The notes beneath the pieces are model-generated. The model made no database searches. It saw only the letters and a list, made by a program, of their open reading frames with translations, and was not told the DNA's origin. 64,000 nucleotides of DNA from the NCBI GenBank assembly GCA_001939945.1, contig MOEB01000008.1, positions 62,001-126,000 of the forward strand, read 5' to 3'. The first letter of the stretch is position 1. Every line of letters starts with the position of its first letter. The translations under genes and the position numbers were made by a program. This stretch comes from Aerophototrophica crusticola (GTDB lineage: Bacteria; Pseudomonadota; Alphaproteobacteria; Azospirillales; Azospirillaceae). Positions 8,584 to 16,145 of this stretch are shown in pieces.

Positions 8584-9570
8584 ATGGACGGCAGTGACCT
8601 GCGGGCGGTGCGGGAGGCGCGCGGTGAGACGCAGCAAGCCTTCGCGGAATGGCTGAACGCCCAACTGGGCCGGCGTTATGACAAGGGCCGCATCAGCCGG
8701 TGGGAAGGCGGGACGGAAAAGATCCCCCAGCCGGTCGCCGCCTTCCTGTCCACCCCGCCCAAGCGCGCCAAGACCACCGCAACCGTCGTGGCGTTGAGCA
8801 ACCAGAAGGGCGGCGTGGGCAAGACCAGCGCCGCCGTGAACATCGCCGCCGCCCTGGCCGGCCTGGGCCAGCGGGTGCTGCTGGTGGACGCGGACCCCCA
8901 GGCCAGCGCCACGGTGCACCTGGGCGTCAGCCAGGCGGACATGTCCAACGCCGGCCGCACCACCTACCACGTCATGCTGAAGGACCAGCCGGTCCTGTCC
9001 GCGGCGGTGCCGGTGAACGGGGGGCAGTTCCACCTGCTGCCCTCCACCATCCTGCTGTCGGCGGCGGAGACGGAACTGATCGCCGAGCCCATGGGCACGC
9101 TGGTCCTGCGGGAACGGCTGGCCGCGGCACGGCCCCAGTATGACTACATCCTGGTGGACTGCCCGCCCCACCTGGGCATGATGACCCTGAACGCCCTGGC
9201 CGCCGCCGACGGGGTGCTGATCCCCGTGCAGACGGAGATGCTGGCCCTGATGGGCGTGCCGTTGCTGCTGGACACCATCAGCAAGGTGCGCCGCCGCGGC
9301 AACCCGGACCTGTCCATCATCGGCATCCTGCCCACCATGTACACCGCCCGCCACACCCAGGACCGGGCCACCCTGGCCGACCTGGAGGAGCGGTTCGGCA
9401 AGGCCCTGCGGGTCTTCAGCCCCGTGCCGCGCTCCACCATCTTCCCCCAGTCCGTGGCCGCCGCCGTGCCCACGCTGGAGGTGGCACCCGACCCCGCCAT
9501 CACCGGCCCCTTCCGTGAGGTGGCCCAAGCCCTGCTCTCCGCCGACCAGGAGGCTGCACATGTCGCGTAA
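8584..9570 (+). CDS. parA: ParA partition ATPase with N-terminal HTH
   Basis: 328 residues. An N-terminal helix-turn-helix (about 5-55: VREARGETQQAFAEWL, then GRISRWEGG) precedes the deviant Walker A KGGVGKTS (75-82), the A' motif DADPQAS (about 98-104) and Walker B LVDCPPHLG (about 190). ParA dimerises with ATP on the nucleoid and moves ParB-parS complexes. The HTH-bearing architecture is that of plasmid rather than main-chromosome ParA. The start at 8584 has GGAGGGGG upstream. It overlaps parB by 11 bases, indicating translational coupling. Confidence 0.95.
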   Translation: MDGSDLRAVREARGETQQAFAEWLNAQLGRRYDKGRISRWEGGTEKIPQPVAAFLSTPPKRAKTTATVVALSNQKGGVGKTSAAVNIAAALAGLGQRVLLVDADPQASATVHLGVSQADMSNAGRTTYHVMLKDQPVLSAAVPVNGGQFHLLPSTILLSAAETELIAEPMGTLVLRERLAAARPQYDYILVDCPPHLGMMTLNALAAADGVLIPVQTEMLALMGVPLLLDTISKVRRRGNPDLSIIGILPTMYTARHTQDRATLADLEERFGKALRVFSPVPRSTIFPQSVAAAVPTLEVAPDPAITGPFREVAQALLSADQEAAHVA

Positions 9571-10411
9571 GCTGGCCCGCACCAACCCCGCCCTGGCCGC
9601 CACGGCCCCTGTCCTGCCCAGCGGCGGGGGAGGGGAAGGGCTGAACAAGCTGTTCGGCACCTCGGCCGATTTCCCGGAGCTGGTGGAGCTGGACCTCGGG
9701 CAGGTGCACCCCAACCCGGACCAGCCGCGCCGCCATTTCGATGAGGCCAGCCTGCGGGAACTGGCCGACAGCCTGAAGAACCAGGGCCAGCTCCAGCCCA
9801 TCCTGGTGAAGCGCCGGCCGGAGGGCGGCTATGTGATCGCCGCGGGGGAGCGGCGCTGGCGCGCCCTAGGACTGCTGGGCAAGCCCACCATCTTCGCCAT
9901 CGTCACGAAGGGGGAGCTGGACGAGGTGGCGCTGGTGGAGAACCTGCAGCGCCAGGACCTGGACGTGATGGAGACGGCGGCCGGCATCCTGCGCCTTGTC
10001 CAGAAGCACAAATACACGCAGGAGCAGATCGGCGCCGCCGTGGGGATGAGCAAGTCCGAGATCTCCCGCCTGCTGTCCCTGGTGGCCGTGGGCATGCCCG
10101 ACCGCATCCGGGAGGAATACCCGCAGTACCGGGATCGGGTCAGCAAGAGCCACATGTACCTGATCGCCGACTGTGAAAGCTTCGGCGGGCGGCTTGCCCT
10201 GTGGGAGCAGATCAAGGCCGGCGCCACCATCAAGCAACTACGCGCGGCCCGCAAACCTGCTAAGGCGCCGGTGCGCAAGACCCCTTTCATCCGCGCCATG
10301 GACGGCTTCGCCAAGGCTTTCGAAAAGCTGGAACCCAAGGACCTGTCCCGCGAGGACAAGGAGAAGCTCCACCGGCTGAAGCAGAAGATCGACGCCTTGC
10401 TCTGGGACTGA
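9560..10411 (+). CDS. parB: ParB centromere-binding CTPase
   Basis: 283 residues. The N-terminal ParB/Srx domain (about 40-130) has NPDQPRRHFDEASLRELADS and the CTP-binding motif AAGERRWRAL. The central helix-turn-helix has YTQEQIGAAVGMSKSEISRL (about 155-175), and a C-terminal dimerisation region ends with DKEKLHRLKQKIDALLWD. It should load at the GTTGCGACGTCGCAAC sites and spread. The start at 9560 has AGGAGG 7 bases upstream, inside the end of parA. A parS-like site begins at the base after the stop codon. Confidence 0.95.
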   Translation: MSRKLARTNPALAATAPVLPSGGGGEGLNKLFGTSADFPELVELDLGQVHPNPDQPRRHFDEASLRELADSLKNQGQLQPILVKRRPEGGYVIAAGERRWRALGLLGKPTIFAIVTKGELDEVALVENLQRQDLDVMETAAGILRLVQKHKYTQEQIGAAVGMSKSEISRLLSLVAVGMPDRIREEYPQYRDRVSKSHMYLIADCESFGGRLALWEQIKAGATIKQLRAARKPAKAPVRKTPFIRAMDGFAKAFEKLEPKDLSREDKEKLHRLKQKIDALLWD

Positions 10412-10427
10412 GTTGCGACGTCGCAAC
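10412..10427. promoter_or_regulatory. parS-like centromere site 3
   Basis: GTTGCGACGTCGCAAC starting immediately after the parB stop. Flanking bases extend the palindrome to 20 bp (10410-10429). Confidence 0.8.
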
Positions 10428-10461
10428 TCCGGCAGGCCGAGGCAGGGGAGGGGGACCGGGG

Positions 10462-10477
10462 TTGCGACGTCGCAACC
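10462..10477. promoter_or_regulatory. parS-like centromere site 4
   Basis: GTTGCGACGTCGCAAC, 50 bases centre to centre from site 3. Here the palindrome reaches 22 bp (10459-10480) through flanking G/C runs. Confidence 0.8.
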
Positions 10478-10633
10478 CCGAATGCCTGCTTCGGGCCCGT
10501 CCTTGTGGAACCGAACCGCCCCGTCGGTTCATAACCCGGCTCCCGGCCCGGATGGCCGACCTGTCCACCCCGGGGATGTGGTCAGCCACGCCGAGCCCGG
10601 CCGATATCGCGTTGGCGGGACCCCAGCTGCAAA

Positions 10634-10649
10634 GTTGCGACGTCGCAAC
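10634..10649. promoter_or_regulatory. parS-like centromere site 5
   Basis: Fifth copy of GTTGCGACGTCGCAAC, 172 bases from site 4, in the non-coding stretch between parB and ridA. Palindrome 18 bp with flanks. Confidence 0.8.
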
Positions 10650-11025
10650 TCGCCGCCACGCCGGCCGGTCAGGCCCTGCGGCTCGCATGCTTACTTCCCG
10701 GGGGCGACCGCGCTGCCGCCCTGGCTGGCGGGTTGCCCAATGCAGCCACGTCGTGGCCGTATCCTTACGGGCCGGGGGCAGAGGACGCGTCCGGGCCAGG
10801 GGGCGATGGTGGCCGCCGCCGGAGTGTGCCCACGGTCGGCATGAAAACGCCCTGAAACATCCGGCTGTCCGGCTTTTCCTCCCCCAGCCCGTAAGGAAGG
10901 GTGCGGGGCTATTCCCACGACCCCGCATGGCTGCCGGAGCCAGGGGTCCTCCCGTCCCTGCCGGTCCGGGGTGGCGCGGGCGGTACCGTCGGCCAGATCC
11001 TGGTGGAAGCGGCTGGGCGCCCCGG

Positions 11026-11436
11026 TCAGGACGGCAGCTCATCCGGCACCACGGCCGTGGCCTCGATCTCCACCAGCGCCTCCGGCTCCAGCAGGGAGAC
11101 GACCTGGGCCAGGGCCATGGCGGGGTAATGGTCGCCCATCACGTCGCGGTAGGCGGCGCCGATACTTTCCAGATTGTCACGATAGGCCTGGATGTCCGTG
11201 ACGTGGCAGGTGAGGCGGACCACATGCTGGGGCCAGGCGTTGGCCGTGGCCAGCACGGCGGTCACGTTCTTCAGGGCTTGGTGGAACTGGCCCACAAGGT
11301 CCTCCGCCGCGAACCGGCCGTCGGGTGTGCGGCCGGATTGACCGCCGGTGACCACCAGCGTGCCCTTGGCCGCCATCCCGTTGGCATGGCCGCGGGGCCG
11401 GGGCCAGCCAGGGGGATGCAGGGGGCGGGGCATCAT
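11026..11436 (-). CDS. RidA (YjgF/YER057c/UK114) family protein
   Basis: 136 residues. The opening PPGWPRPRGHANG, then VVTGGQSGRTPDG, and the C-terminal ALVEIEATAVVPDE are typical of RidA-like proteins, which form trimers and deaminate reactive enamine/imine intermediates or act on related substrates. The usual catalytic Arg region is near VVRLTCHVTD (about 82-91). Two ATG codons (11436 and 11433) are adjacent; either could start. The gene abuts the remnant of an acyl-CoA dehydrogenase, suggesting both belonged to one catabolic operon. Confidence 0.85.
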   Translation of the reverse strand: MMPRPLHPPGWPRPRGHANGMAAKGTLVVTGGQSGRTPDGRFAAEDLVGQFHQALKNVTAVLATANAWPQHVVRLTCHVTDIQAYRDNLESIGAAYRDVMGDHYPAMALAQVVSLLEPEALVEIEATAVVPDELPS

Positions 11437-11666
11437 GGACGCCCCCGGGAGGTAAGGTTGGGCAGGGGCTGGCGGGCAAGGACCACCTTCCGCACCTCCG
11501 TGGCACCTTCATGGATGCGCCAAGCCGGCCTCTCGCGGACCAGGCGGCGGGCGACGTGGCCGGACAACACGCCAAGCCCGCCGAAGTTCTGCACGGCGAC
11601 GTCCGCCACCCTTTCACGCCGTGCCAGCGTCTCTCGCACCAGACAGAGGGCGGTGGGGTTGCCCGG
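11433..11666 (-). pseudogene. acyl-CoA dehydrogenase C-terminal remnant
   Basis: About 70 codons matching only the end of acyl-CoA dehydrogenases: VQNFGGLGVLSGHVARRL, then RIHEGATEVRKVVLAR, corresponding to the family pattern of a Gly-rich FAD-contacting helix followed by Arg-x-x-x-E-G-(A/T)-x-E-V. The first 300 or so residues, with the catalytic base and substrate pocket, are missing; upstream lies the 3' end of an EamA transporter. This is a truncated, non-functional fragment. Its stop overlaps the RidA start codon. Confidence 0.7.
11441..11457 (-). repeat. stray iteron-like sequence near ridA
   Basis: GCCCCCGGGAGGTAAGG, identical over 17 bases to the iteron at 15075-15091 but 3.6 kb away from the main array. 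It lies just upstream of ridA. Confidence 0.6.
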
Positions 11667-11667
11667 G

Positions 11668-12543
11668 TCAGGGTCTGGCGGCGCGGGATTCCGCCCGAAG
11701 GTTCCAGACGATGCCGGCGATGATCAGGCCGGCGCCGGCGAAGACGTAAGGGTCCAACGCCTCCCCGTACATCAGCCAGCCCACGGTGGCGATCAGGGGG
11801 ATGCGCAGGAAATCCAGGGGCACCACGGCCATGGCGTCGCCATGGCGGTAGGCGTTGGTCAGGCACCAGTGGCTGGCGAGGCCACCCAGGCAGACGCCGG
11901 CCAGGGGCAGGGCATGCTGCCACCCCAGCACGCCCCAACCGCCGGGGTCGCTCCCCGCCAGCGCCAGGGGGAGCTGGAGCAGGTTCATCCACAGGATGAT
12001 GGTGAAGGTGCCTTGGCTGCGGGTCAGCAGCTTGGTGGCGATGTTCGTCGCCCCGAAGGCCAGGGCGGCGCCCAAGACCAGCAGCGCCTCCGGCCGCATC
12101 CCCTCCACCCCCGGCTTCAGCACCACCAGCACCCCGGCAAGCCCCAGCAGGATGGCGGCGACGCGCGGGGTGGTCAGCCGCTCCCCCAGGAAGGGGACAG
12201 CCAGCAGGGCCACCCAGACGGGGGTCGTGAACTCCAGCGCGAAGACGGTGGCGAGCGGCAGCAGGGTGACCCCCACCGACCAGGCATAGGTCCCCGCGAA
12301 ATGCGCCAGGTTGCGGGCCAGGTGCAGCCCGAACCGCCGGGGCCTCAACGATGGCCGCAGGGACGGCGCCACCAGCGCCGCGGCCAGCAGGATCACCGCC
12401 ACGGCACCATAGCGGATGGCCAGGATGTCGAACACGGGCAACACCCGCGCCACCTCCCGCAACGCCACCGCCATGCCCGAGAAGGACAGAAGCGCGCCCA
12501 TCATCCAGAGGACGACGGCCAGGATGTTTTTCTGCTGCGGCAA
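11668..12543 (-). CDS. EamA/DMT-family membrane transporter
   Basis: 291 residues with ten hydrophobic helices in two repeats of five, the drug/metabolite transporter plan: for example LWMMGALLSFSGMAVALREV, LLPLATVFALEFTTPVWVAL and the second half ending YVFAGAGLIIAGIVWNL. Such proteins export amino acids, nucleosides or drugs; the cargo is unknown. The start is uncertain: TTG at 12543 gives normal length and starts just before helix 1, while the first ATG (12504) would cut into that helix. Upstream lies a minus-strand terminator hairpin (12611-12642). Confidence 0.75.
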   Translation of the reverse strand: MPQQKNILAVVLWMMGALLSFSGMAVALREVARVLPVFDILAIRYGAVAVILLAAALVAPSLRPSLRPRRFGLHLARNLAHFAGTYAWSVGVTLLPLATVFALEFTTPVWVALLAVPFLGERLTTPRVAAILLGLAGVLVVLKPGVEGMRPEALLVLGAALAFGATNIATKLLTRSQGTFTIILWMNLLQLPLALAGSDPGGWGVLGWQHALPLAGVCLGGLASHWCLTNAYRHGDAMAVVPLDFLRIPLIATVGWLMYGEALDPYVFAGAGLIIAGIVWNLRAESRAARP

Positions 12544-12610
12544 GGCTGGGCTCGGGCTACGGGCGATACGGCCCCGGAATAGCCCTGCCCGGCGCCGGGG
12601 GGAAGCCTCC

Positions 12611-12642
12611 AAAAAGAAAGGCCCCGGGGATACCGGGGCCTT
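12611..12642 (-). terminator. rho-independent terminator after the rep operon
   Basis: On the minus strand a 10-bp stem AAGGCCCCGG pairs with CCGGGGCCTT around a five-base loop and is followed by TTTCTTTTT. It ends the rep - Xre/MbcA/ParS transcript, or acts as an attenuator in the leader of the EamA gene. Confidence 0.75.
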
Positions 12643-12735
12643 GAAGTCTGCTTGGGAGGAAACGCAACATCGTTGCAAGACCGTTATGACACGGTTTCGT
12701 TATCGAAACGTTTATAGGCTCGACGGAAATCCGGG

Positions 12736-13038
12736 TCAGGCGTAACCGCCGTCAGAGAGGCGGGCAAGGTGGTGCCGGAGGGCGTCCACCCGGCCGGCCT
12801 TCAGCAACCCCTCCGCCGTCTGGCCGCCGAAGCCGGGAAGCGGTTGGGTCTGGAACCAGGCCAGGGCACGCCCGGCCGAGCCGGCCCAGGGCCCCACGGT
12901 GCCGACCACGTCTGCCAGGGCCGCGGCCCGCTTGGCCACCTCCCCTGCCGCCATGCCCTCATGCCAGCCGATGGCGGCGCGGAGGGCCGGTTCCGGGAGG
13001 TCCAGGGTGGTCGCGAGCTGGGACAGGTCTGCGGGCAT
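12736..13038 (-). CDS. Xre/MbcA/ParS-type antitoxin-domain protein, no toxin partner
   Basis: 100 residues. The C-terminal half (RALAWFQTQPLPGFGGQTAE, then VDALRHHLARLSDGGYA) resembles the DUF2384 toxin-binding domain of MbcA/ParS/Xre antitoxins, where a Gly-Gly pair and a terminal dGxYA motif are typical. A helical N-terminal part may bind DNA. The normal partner, a RES-domain toxin, is absent here. The gene starts 16 bases after the rep stop with AAGGAG upstream, so it is co-transcribed with the initiator. A role in copy control or plasmid maintenance is inference. Confidence 0.7.
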   Translation of the reverse strand: MPADLSQLATTLDLPEPALRAAIGWHEGMAAGEVAKRAAALADVVGTVGPWAGSAGRALAWFQTQPLPGFGGQTAEGLLKAGRVDALRHHLARLSDGGYA

Positions 13039-13050
13039 GTCCAGTCTCCT

Positions 13051-13069
13051 TCCCTTACCGCTTGGGGGC
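13051..13069 (+). repeat. iteron overlapping the rep stop codon
   Basis: TCCCTTACCGCTTGGGGGC, an iteron copy that covers the last codons and stop of rep and abuts the ribosome-binding site of the next gene. Initiator bound here could affect expression of the antitoxin-domain gene. Confidence 0.6.
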
Positions 13070-14356
13070 CGCCCTCACGGGGGCCAGGATCTCCACCTCG
13101 GCGATGCTACCGGAGGAGAGGGAGGAGAGGGCGGCCTTGATGGTGGCCTCGTGGCTGCGGCGGGCGATGTCGGCGGTCACGGCGGTGCCGGCCAGCAGGA
13201 CCAGCCGGCGGGCGCCGCGGGGCGTTTCCTCGATCCGCTCCGCCTCCAGGTCGCGCAGCAGGGGGGCGGGGACATTGCGGGCGGCCAGGGCGTGCCGGGT
13301 GGCGGCCCACAGGGCCTGGGCGTCGTCGGCGTCGGGCAGGGGGGCCGGCGCCTCCAGCTTCTCTACATTGTTCACCCGGCGGGCGCGGCGGCCGGCGCTG
13401 TGGCGTTCCCGCTCCAGGAAGGTCTCCGCTGCCTCGTCCTCATCCTTTGCCAAGAAATCGAGGGTGATCTCCTCCACCTTGCGGCCGCGGCGCTTCATCT
13501 TGTCCTCGGGCATGGTGACCCGGAAGGGGGCGAGCTGGTTCACCTCCGCGATGGCGCGGTCGATGGTGCGGGTGCGCAGGATGCCGAAATCCTTGTACGC
13601 CCCCTCCGGCACGTTCAGCAGCCGGCGCAAGGTGTCGATGTCCAGGGTCAGGGACGGGTAGTCCATCTGGTAGCGCTGCATGCCGATCTCATACAGCTTC
13701 AGCGCGTAGGTGCTGGTGACCTTGACCATGGCCGGGCCGGACAGCTTGGCCCAGAGCTGGGAGGTGCGCTGCAACTCCAGGAAGGCGTCGGTGAACTGGA
13801 AGTGGATGTCGGCGGCGTCGCTCTCCACCTCGTCCTCCGGCCGGACATAGCTGGACAGGATGCGCAGCTCCGCCCGCGACCGCCGCCCGCGGAAGGGGCC
13901 GATGACCACCAGGCTGGATTCGTAGATCTCCTTCACCGCGTCGAAGATGCGCTCATTGCCCTTGTGGTTGCCGCGCACGACCTTCTTGGGCAGGCGGTAA
14001 AGCTTGTTGGAGAAGTTCTGGCTGCCGGCCAAGTGGATCATGAAGTTCAGCATCTTCTGCGCCGGCAAGGACAGGCGGGAGCCGTTGGCCGGGTAGCTGT
14101 AGACCGCCTCCGCCGCCTTGATCAGGTGCTTGTAGCCGTCCCGCTCGAAGGTGGCGGCGGCGATGCGGGCGGTGTTGCCCGCCGGCTCCACGGTGGCGAG
14201 GTCGGTGCCGGCAGGGTCCGCCGGCGGGTCGCCCACGTCGATGATCACCCCGCCGCCCGATTGCCGCGGGTCGAAGGGCACCACGGCGCCGGCTTGGGGC
14301 GTGCCGGGGCCGGGCCCGTCTTCCTGGGGCTGGCGCTTGCGTCGGGGGGTGGGCAT
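13055..14356 (-). CDS. RPA-family plasmid replication initiator
   Basis: 433 residues. I recognise the alphaproteobacterial replication-protein-A style initiator (Pfam RPA type, unrelated to eukaryotic RPA). It has a variable proline/aspartate-rich N-terminus (1-90), a conserved core with KMLNFMIHLAGSQNFSNKLY, and a winged-helix region TSTYALKLYEIGMQRYQ through LRRLLNVPEGAYKDFGILRT (about 200-270). A basic, RGRK-containing C-terminal half follows. It should bind the TCCTTAC-type iterons upstream of its own gene and open the origin. The ATG at 14356 is 37 bases downstream of an inverted half-iteron pair that probably serves as its operator. Confidence 0.85.
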   Translation of the reverse strand: MPTPRRKRQPQEDGPGPGTPQAGAVVPFDPRQSGGGVIIDVGDPPADPAGTDLATVEPAGNTARIAAATFERDGYKHLIKAAEAVYSYPANGSRLSLPAQKMLNFMIHLAGSQNFSNKLYRLPKKVVRGNHKGNERIFDAVKEIYESSLVVIGPFRGRRSRAELRILSSYVRPEDEVESDAADIHFQFTDAFLELQRTSQLWAKLSGPAMVKVTSTYALKLYEIGMQRYQMDYPSLTLDIDTLRRLLNVPEGAYKDFGILRTRTIDRAIAEVNQLAPFRVTMPEDKMKRRGRKVEEITLDFLAKDEDEAAETFLERERHSAGRRARRVNNVEKLEAPAPLPDADDAQALWAATRHALAARNVPAPLLRDLEAERIEETPRGARRLVLLAGTAVTADIARRSHEATIKAALSSLSSGSIAEVEILAPVRAAPKR

Positions 14357-14393
14357 GGGGTGTCCTGGCGCTGTCGAACCCCAGCCTAGGCAC

Positions 14394-14420
14394 TTCCTTA
14401 CGGGGGTGGCAAGTAAGGAA
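14394..14420. promoter_or_regulatory. inverted half-iterons, likely rep operator
   Basis: TTCCTTAC and GTAAGGAA face each other across eleven bases, 38 bases upstream of the initiator start. Iteron replicons commonly repress rep through an inverted repeat of part of the iteron that binds initiator dimers; this arrangement fits exactly. Confidence 0.6.
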
Positions 14421-14447
14421 AGGATGATAGGCCGGGGGACCAGGATT

Positions 14448-15093
14448 GTCCTTACCGCCCGGGGGCGAACCCTTACGCCCCGGGGTGTGGGGGACCCGCC
14501 CCCGCCCGGTAGGGAAGCGCACCCCCGCGGCGTAAGGACGGTTGGCCGGAAGCCCTGGAGTCAAGCGGGGTTGGCGCCCCCTGAATCCTTACTTGAATCC
14601 TGAACAGGTAAAAACAGGCCTGCAAGGCAGGATTTTGGGGGTGGGAGAGTGTTGGTGCGCTTGATCTGGGGTGGATATTGCTGTCGGAGGACGAATCGGG
14701 GCGACTCGGAGCCGGGGATGCTTGGCGTGATGGCCGACACGCGACTCGGATCTGTGGGGCAGGGAGCTTTTCCTTACCGCTCGGGGGCTTGGACCGCCCC
14801 CCGGCTGCCTTACCGGACGGGGGCTCTTGCCGTTGGTTTCCTTACGTCCTGGGGGCGTCGCGCGGCGCCGACCCCCGGTCGGCCCCCGGGCGGTAAGGAC
14901 AAAGCCGAGTCGATAACGGGCACGGGACGTAATGGCGCGGCTTTCCATGCCCCAAGGCGTAAGGACCGGCAGGTCCGCAAGGCTCCCCCGGGAGGTAAGG
15001 ACGCTGGAGGGGACAGCATCCCCCAGGGCGTAAGGATCGGGGGCGGCGGGGCAAGGGCTCCCGCCCGTCGACTCGCCCCCGGGAGGTAAGGAT
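14448..15093. repeat. replication origin with eleven iterons in two converging blocks
   Basis: Copies close to TCCTTACCGCCCGGGGGC occur in plus orientation at 14448-14466, 14470-14486, 14771-14788, 14807-14824 and 14838-14856. They occur in minus orientation at 14522-14539, 14882-14900, 14949-14966, 14985-15002, 15020-15037 and 15075-15093. The last eight form three plus copies facing five minus copies about a centre near 14869. Most invariant is the CTTAC core; the GC-rich tail varies. The comparatively AT-rich stretch 14581-14700 is the best candidate for strand opening. A 10-bp direct repeat GCGACTCGGA occurs at 14701 and 14741. No clear DnaA box was found by eye. No gene lies in the region. 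Confidence 0.82.
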
Positions 15094-16145
15094 CAGTCCT
15101 CCGGCTCCAGGCGGAAGGGCAGGGGCGGGGCGTCCAGGCGGCGTTGGATGCGGGCCAGGGCCCGTTCCGTGTCGGCCAGCAGGCCGGACAGGTCGTCCGC
15201 CAGCTCCAGCGGGTCGGCCTCCAGCGCAGCCGGGCGGGGCGGCGGGGGCTTGCCGGGCTTGGGCGACGGGGTGGGGTCCCCGGCGCGGGCGGGCTGCACG
15301 CGCTCCACCTCCTCCCGCACGGACTTCAGGTCCTCGGTGACATAGACCTTCCAGGTTTCCCGCCCGCTGGCGTCCACCAGGATGCCCAGCTCCGCCAACT
15401 CGGCCAGCAGCTTGCCCGCACCGCGCAGGCTCAGGTCGAAATGCTGGGCCACCTGGGCGGGCGTGACCGCCTGGCAGGCGGCTGCATAGTCCACCAGGGC
15501 GGGGAGCTGGCTGGTGGAGCGGCGCGGGCCCAGCCGGCGGCGCCAGGACCGCCAGGCGCGACGCAGGTCGATCAAGTCATCCAGGCCATTGCGCGCCTCG
15601 CCGGCGAGGTCGCGGCAGAGGGCCTCATGGAAGCCGGCGGCCAGGTCACGGGGGCTGCCCTCCGCCCGGAAGGCGCCGGAACCGGTGAGGCAGGGCAGGG
15701 GGCCGCTGCGGACCACGCCCGTGTCCAGCAGGTAAAGCGGCAGGGCGAGGCGCGCATCCTCCCGGGCGCCACCATCGGCGAGGTGGGCCAGCATGCCCCG
15801 GGCCGCGGCCTCCAGCAGATTGCGGCCGGGCTTGTGTTCGGCCTTCATGCGGGACAGGGCGGCCCGCACCCGGTCGTTGGGGGTGTTGGCCGCCAGGTTG
15901 CGCAGGCCCACCAGGACCTCCAGCGCATGCCGCTCCGCCCCGAAATCCGCCAAGTGGCGCAGGGGCAGGCCGGCCAGCAGCCCCCCCAGCCGGACCATGT
16001 CCACCATAAGCCCGTCGCTGGCCGCGGCCCGCGCCGCCTCGCGCACCATGGCGCGCTGGCGCCAGGCGGGCAGCAGCGGGTCGCCGCGCAACGCCTCATC
16101 CAGGCGGGCGACCCACAACAGGGCGGATTCGGGCAGGCTGAGCAT
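15093..16145 (-). CDS. origin-linked helix-turn-helix protein, DUF1612-like
   Basis: 350 residues. An alpha-helical N-terminal two thirds (LLWVARLDEALRGDPLLPAW, ALEVLVGLRNLAANTPNDRV) is followed by a winged helix-turn-helix (about 235-295: ACQAVTPAQVAQHFDLSLRG, AGKLLAELAELGIL, ETWKVYV) and a proline-rich tail. The layout recalls the DUF1612 plus HTH proteins found on rhizobial plasmids, but I cannot confirm the family. It is unlikely to be Fic-like, as no HPFxxGN motif is visible. Its stop codon lies within the last iteron of the origin, so it is physically locked to the replicon. The start at 16145 excludes an upstream frame without protein character. Confidence 0.65.
   Translation of the reverse strand: MLSLPESALLWVARLDEALRGDPLLPAWRQRAMVREAARAAASDGLMVDMVRLGGLLAGLPLRHLADFGAERHALEVLVGLRNLAANTPNDRVRAALSRMKAEHKPGRNLLEAAARGMLAHLADGGAREDARLALPLYLLDTGVVRSGPLPCLTGSGAFRAEGSPRDLAAGFHEALCRDLAGEARNGLDDLIDLRRAWRSWRRRLGPRRSTSQLPALVDYAAACQAVTPAQVAQHFDLSLRGAGKLLAELAELGILVDASGRETWKVYVTEDLKSVREEVERVQPARAGDPTPSPKPGKPPPPRPAALEADPLELADDLSGLLADTERALARIQRRLDAPPLPFRLEPED

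Larger units (their letters stand above)
10428..11025. other. non-coding partition region between parB and ridA
   Basis: About 600 bases with no credible gene. It holds parS-like sites 4 and 5 and three iteron-like sequences: 10690-10705 (+), 10762-10779 (+) and 10881-10898 (minus, CCCCCAGCCCGTAAGGAA). Apart from these I see only GC-rich sequence. The iteron-like sites could bind the initiator and link replication control with the partition locus. Confidence 0.6.

Noticed and set aside
7661-10649. CRISPR-like array
   Set aside because: The repeats are perfect 16-bp palindromes at irregular distances (50 to about 1900 bases) with genes between them and no cas genes; a centromere explains them.
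10462-12582. 706-codon plus-strand frame across the parB-ridA-EamA region
   Set aside because: It runs through parS sites and antisense to RidA and EamA with low-complexity translation.
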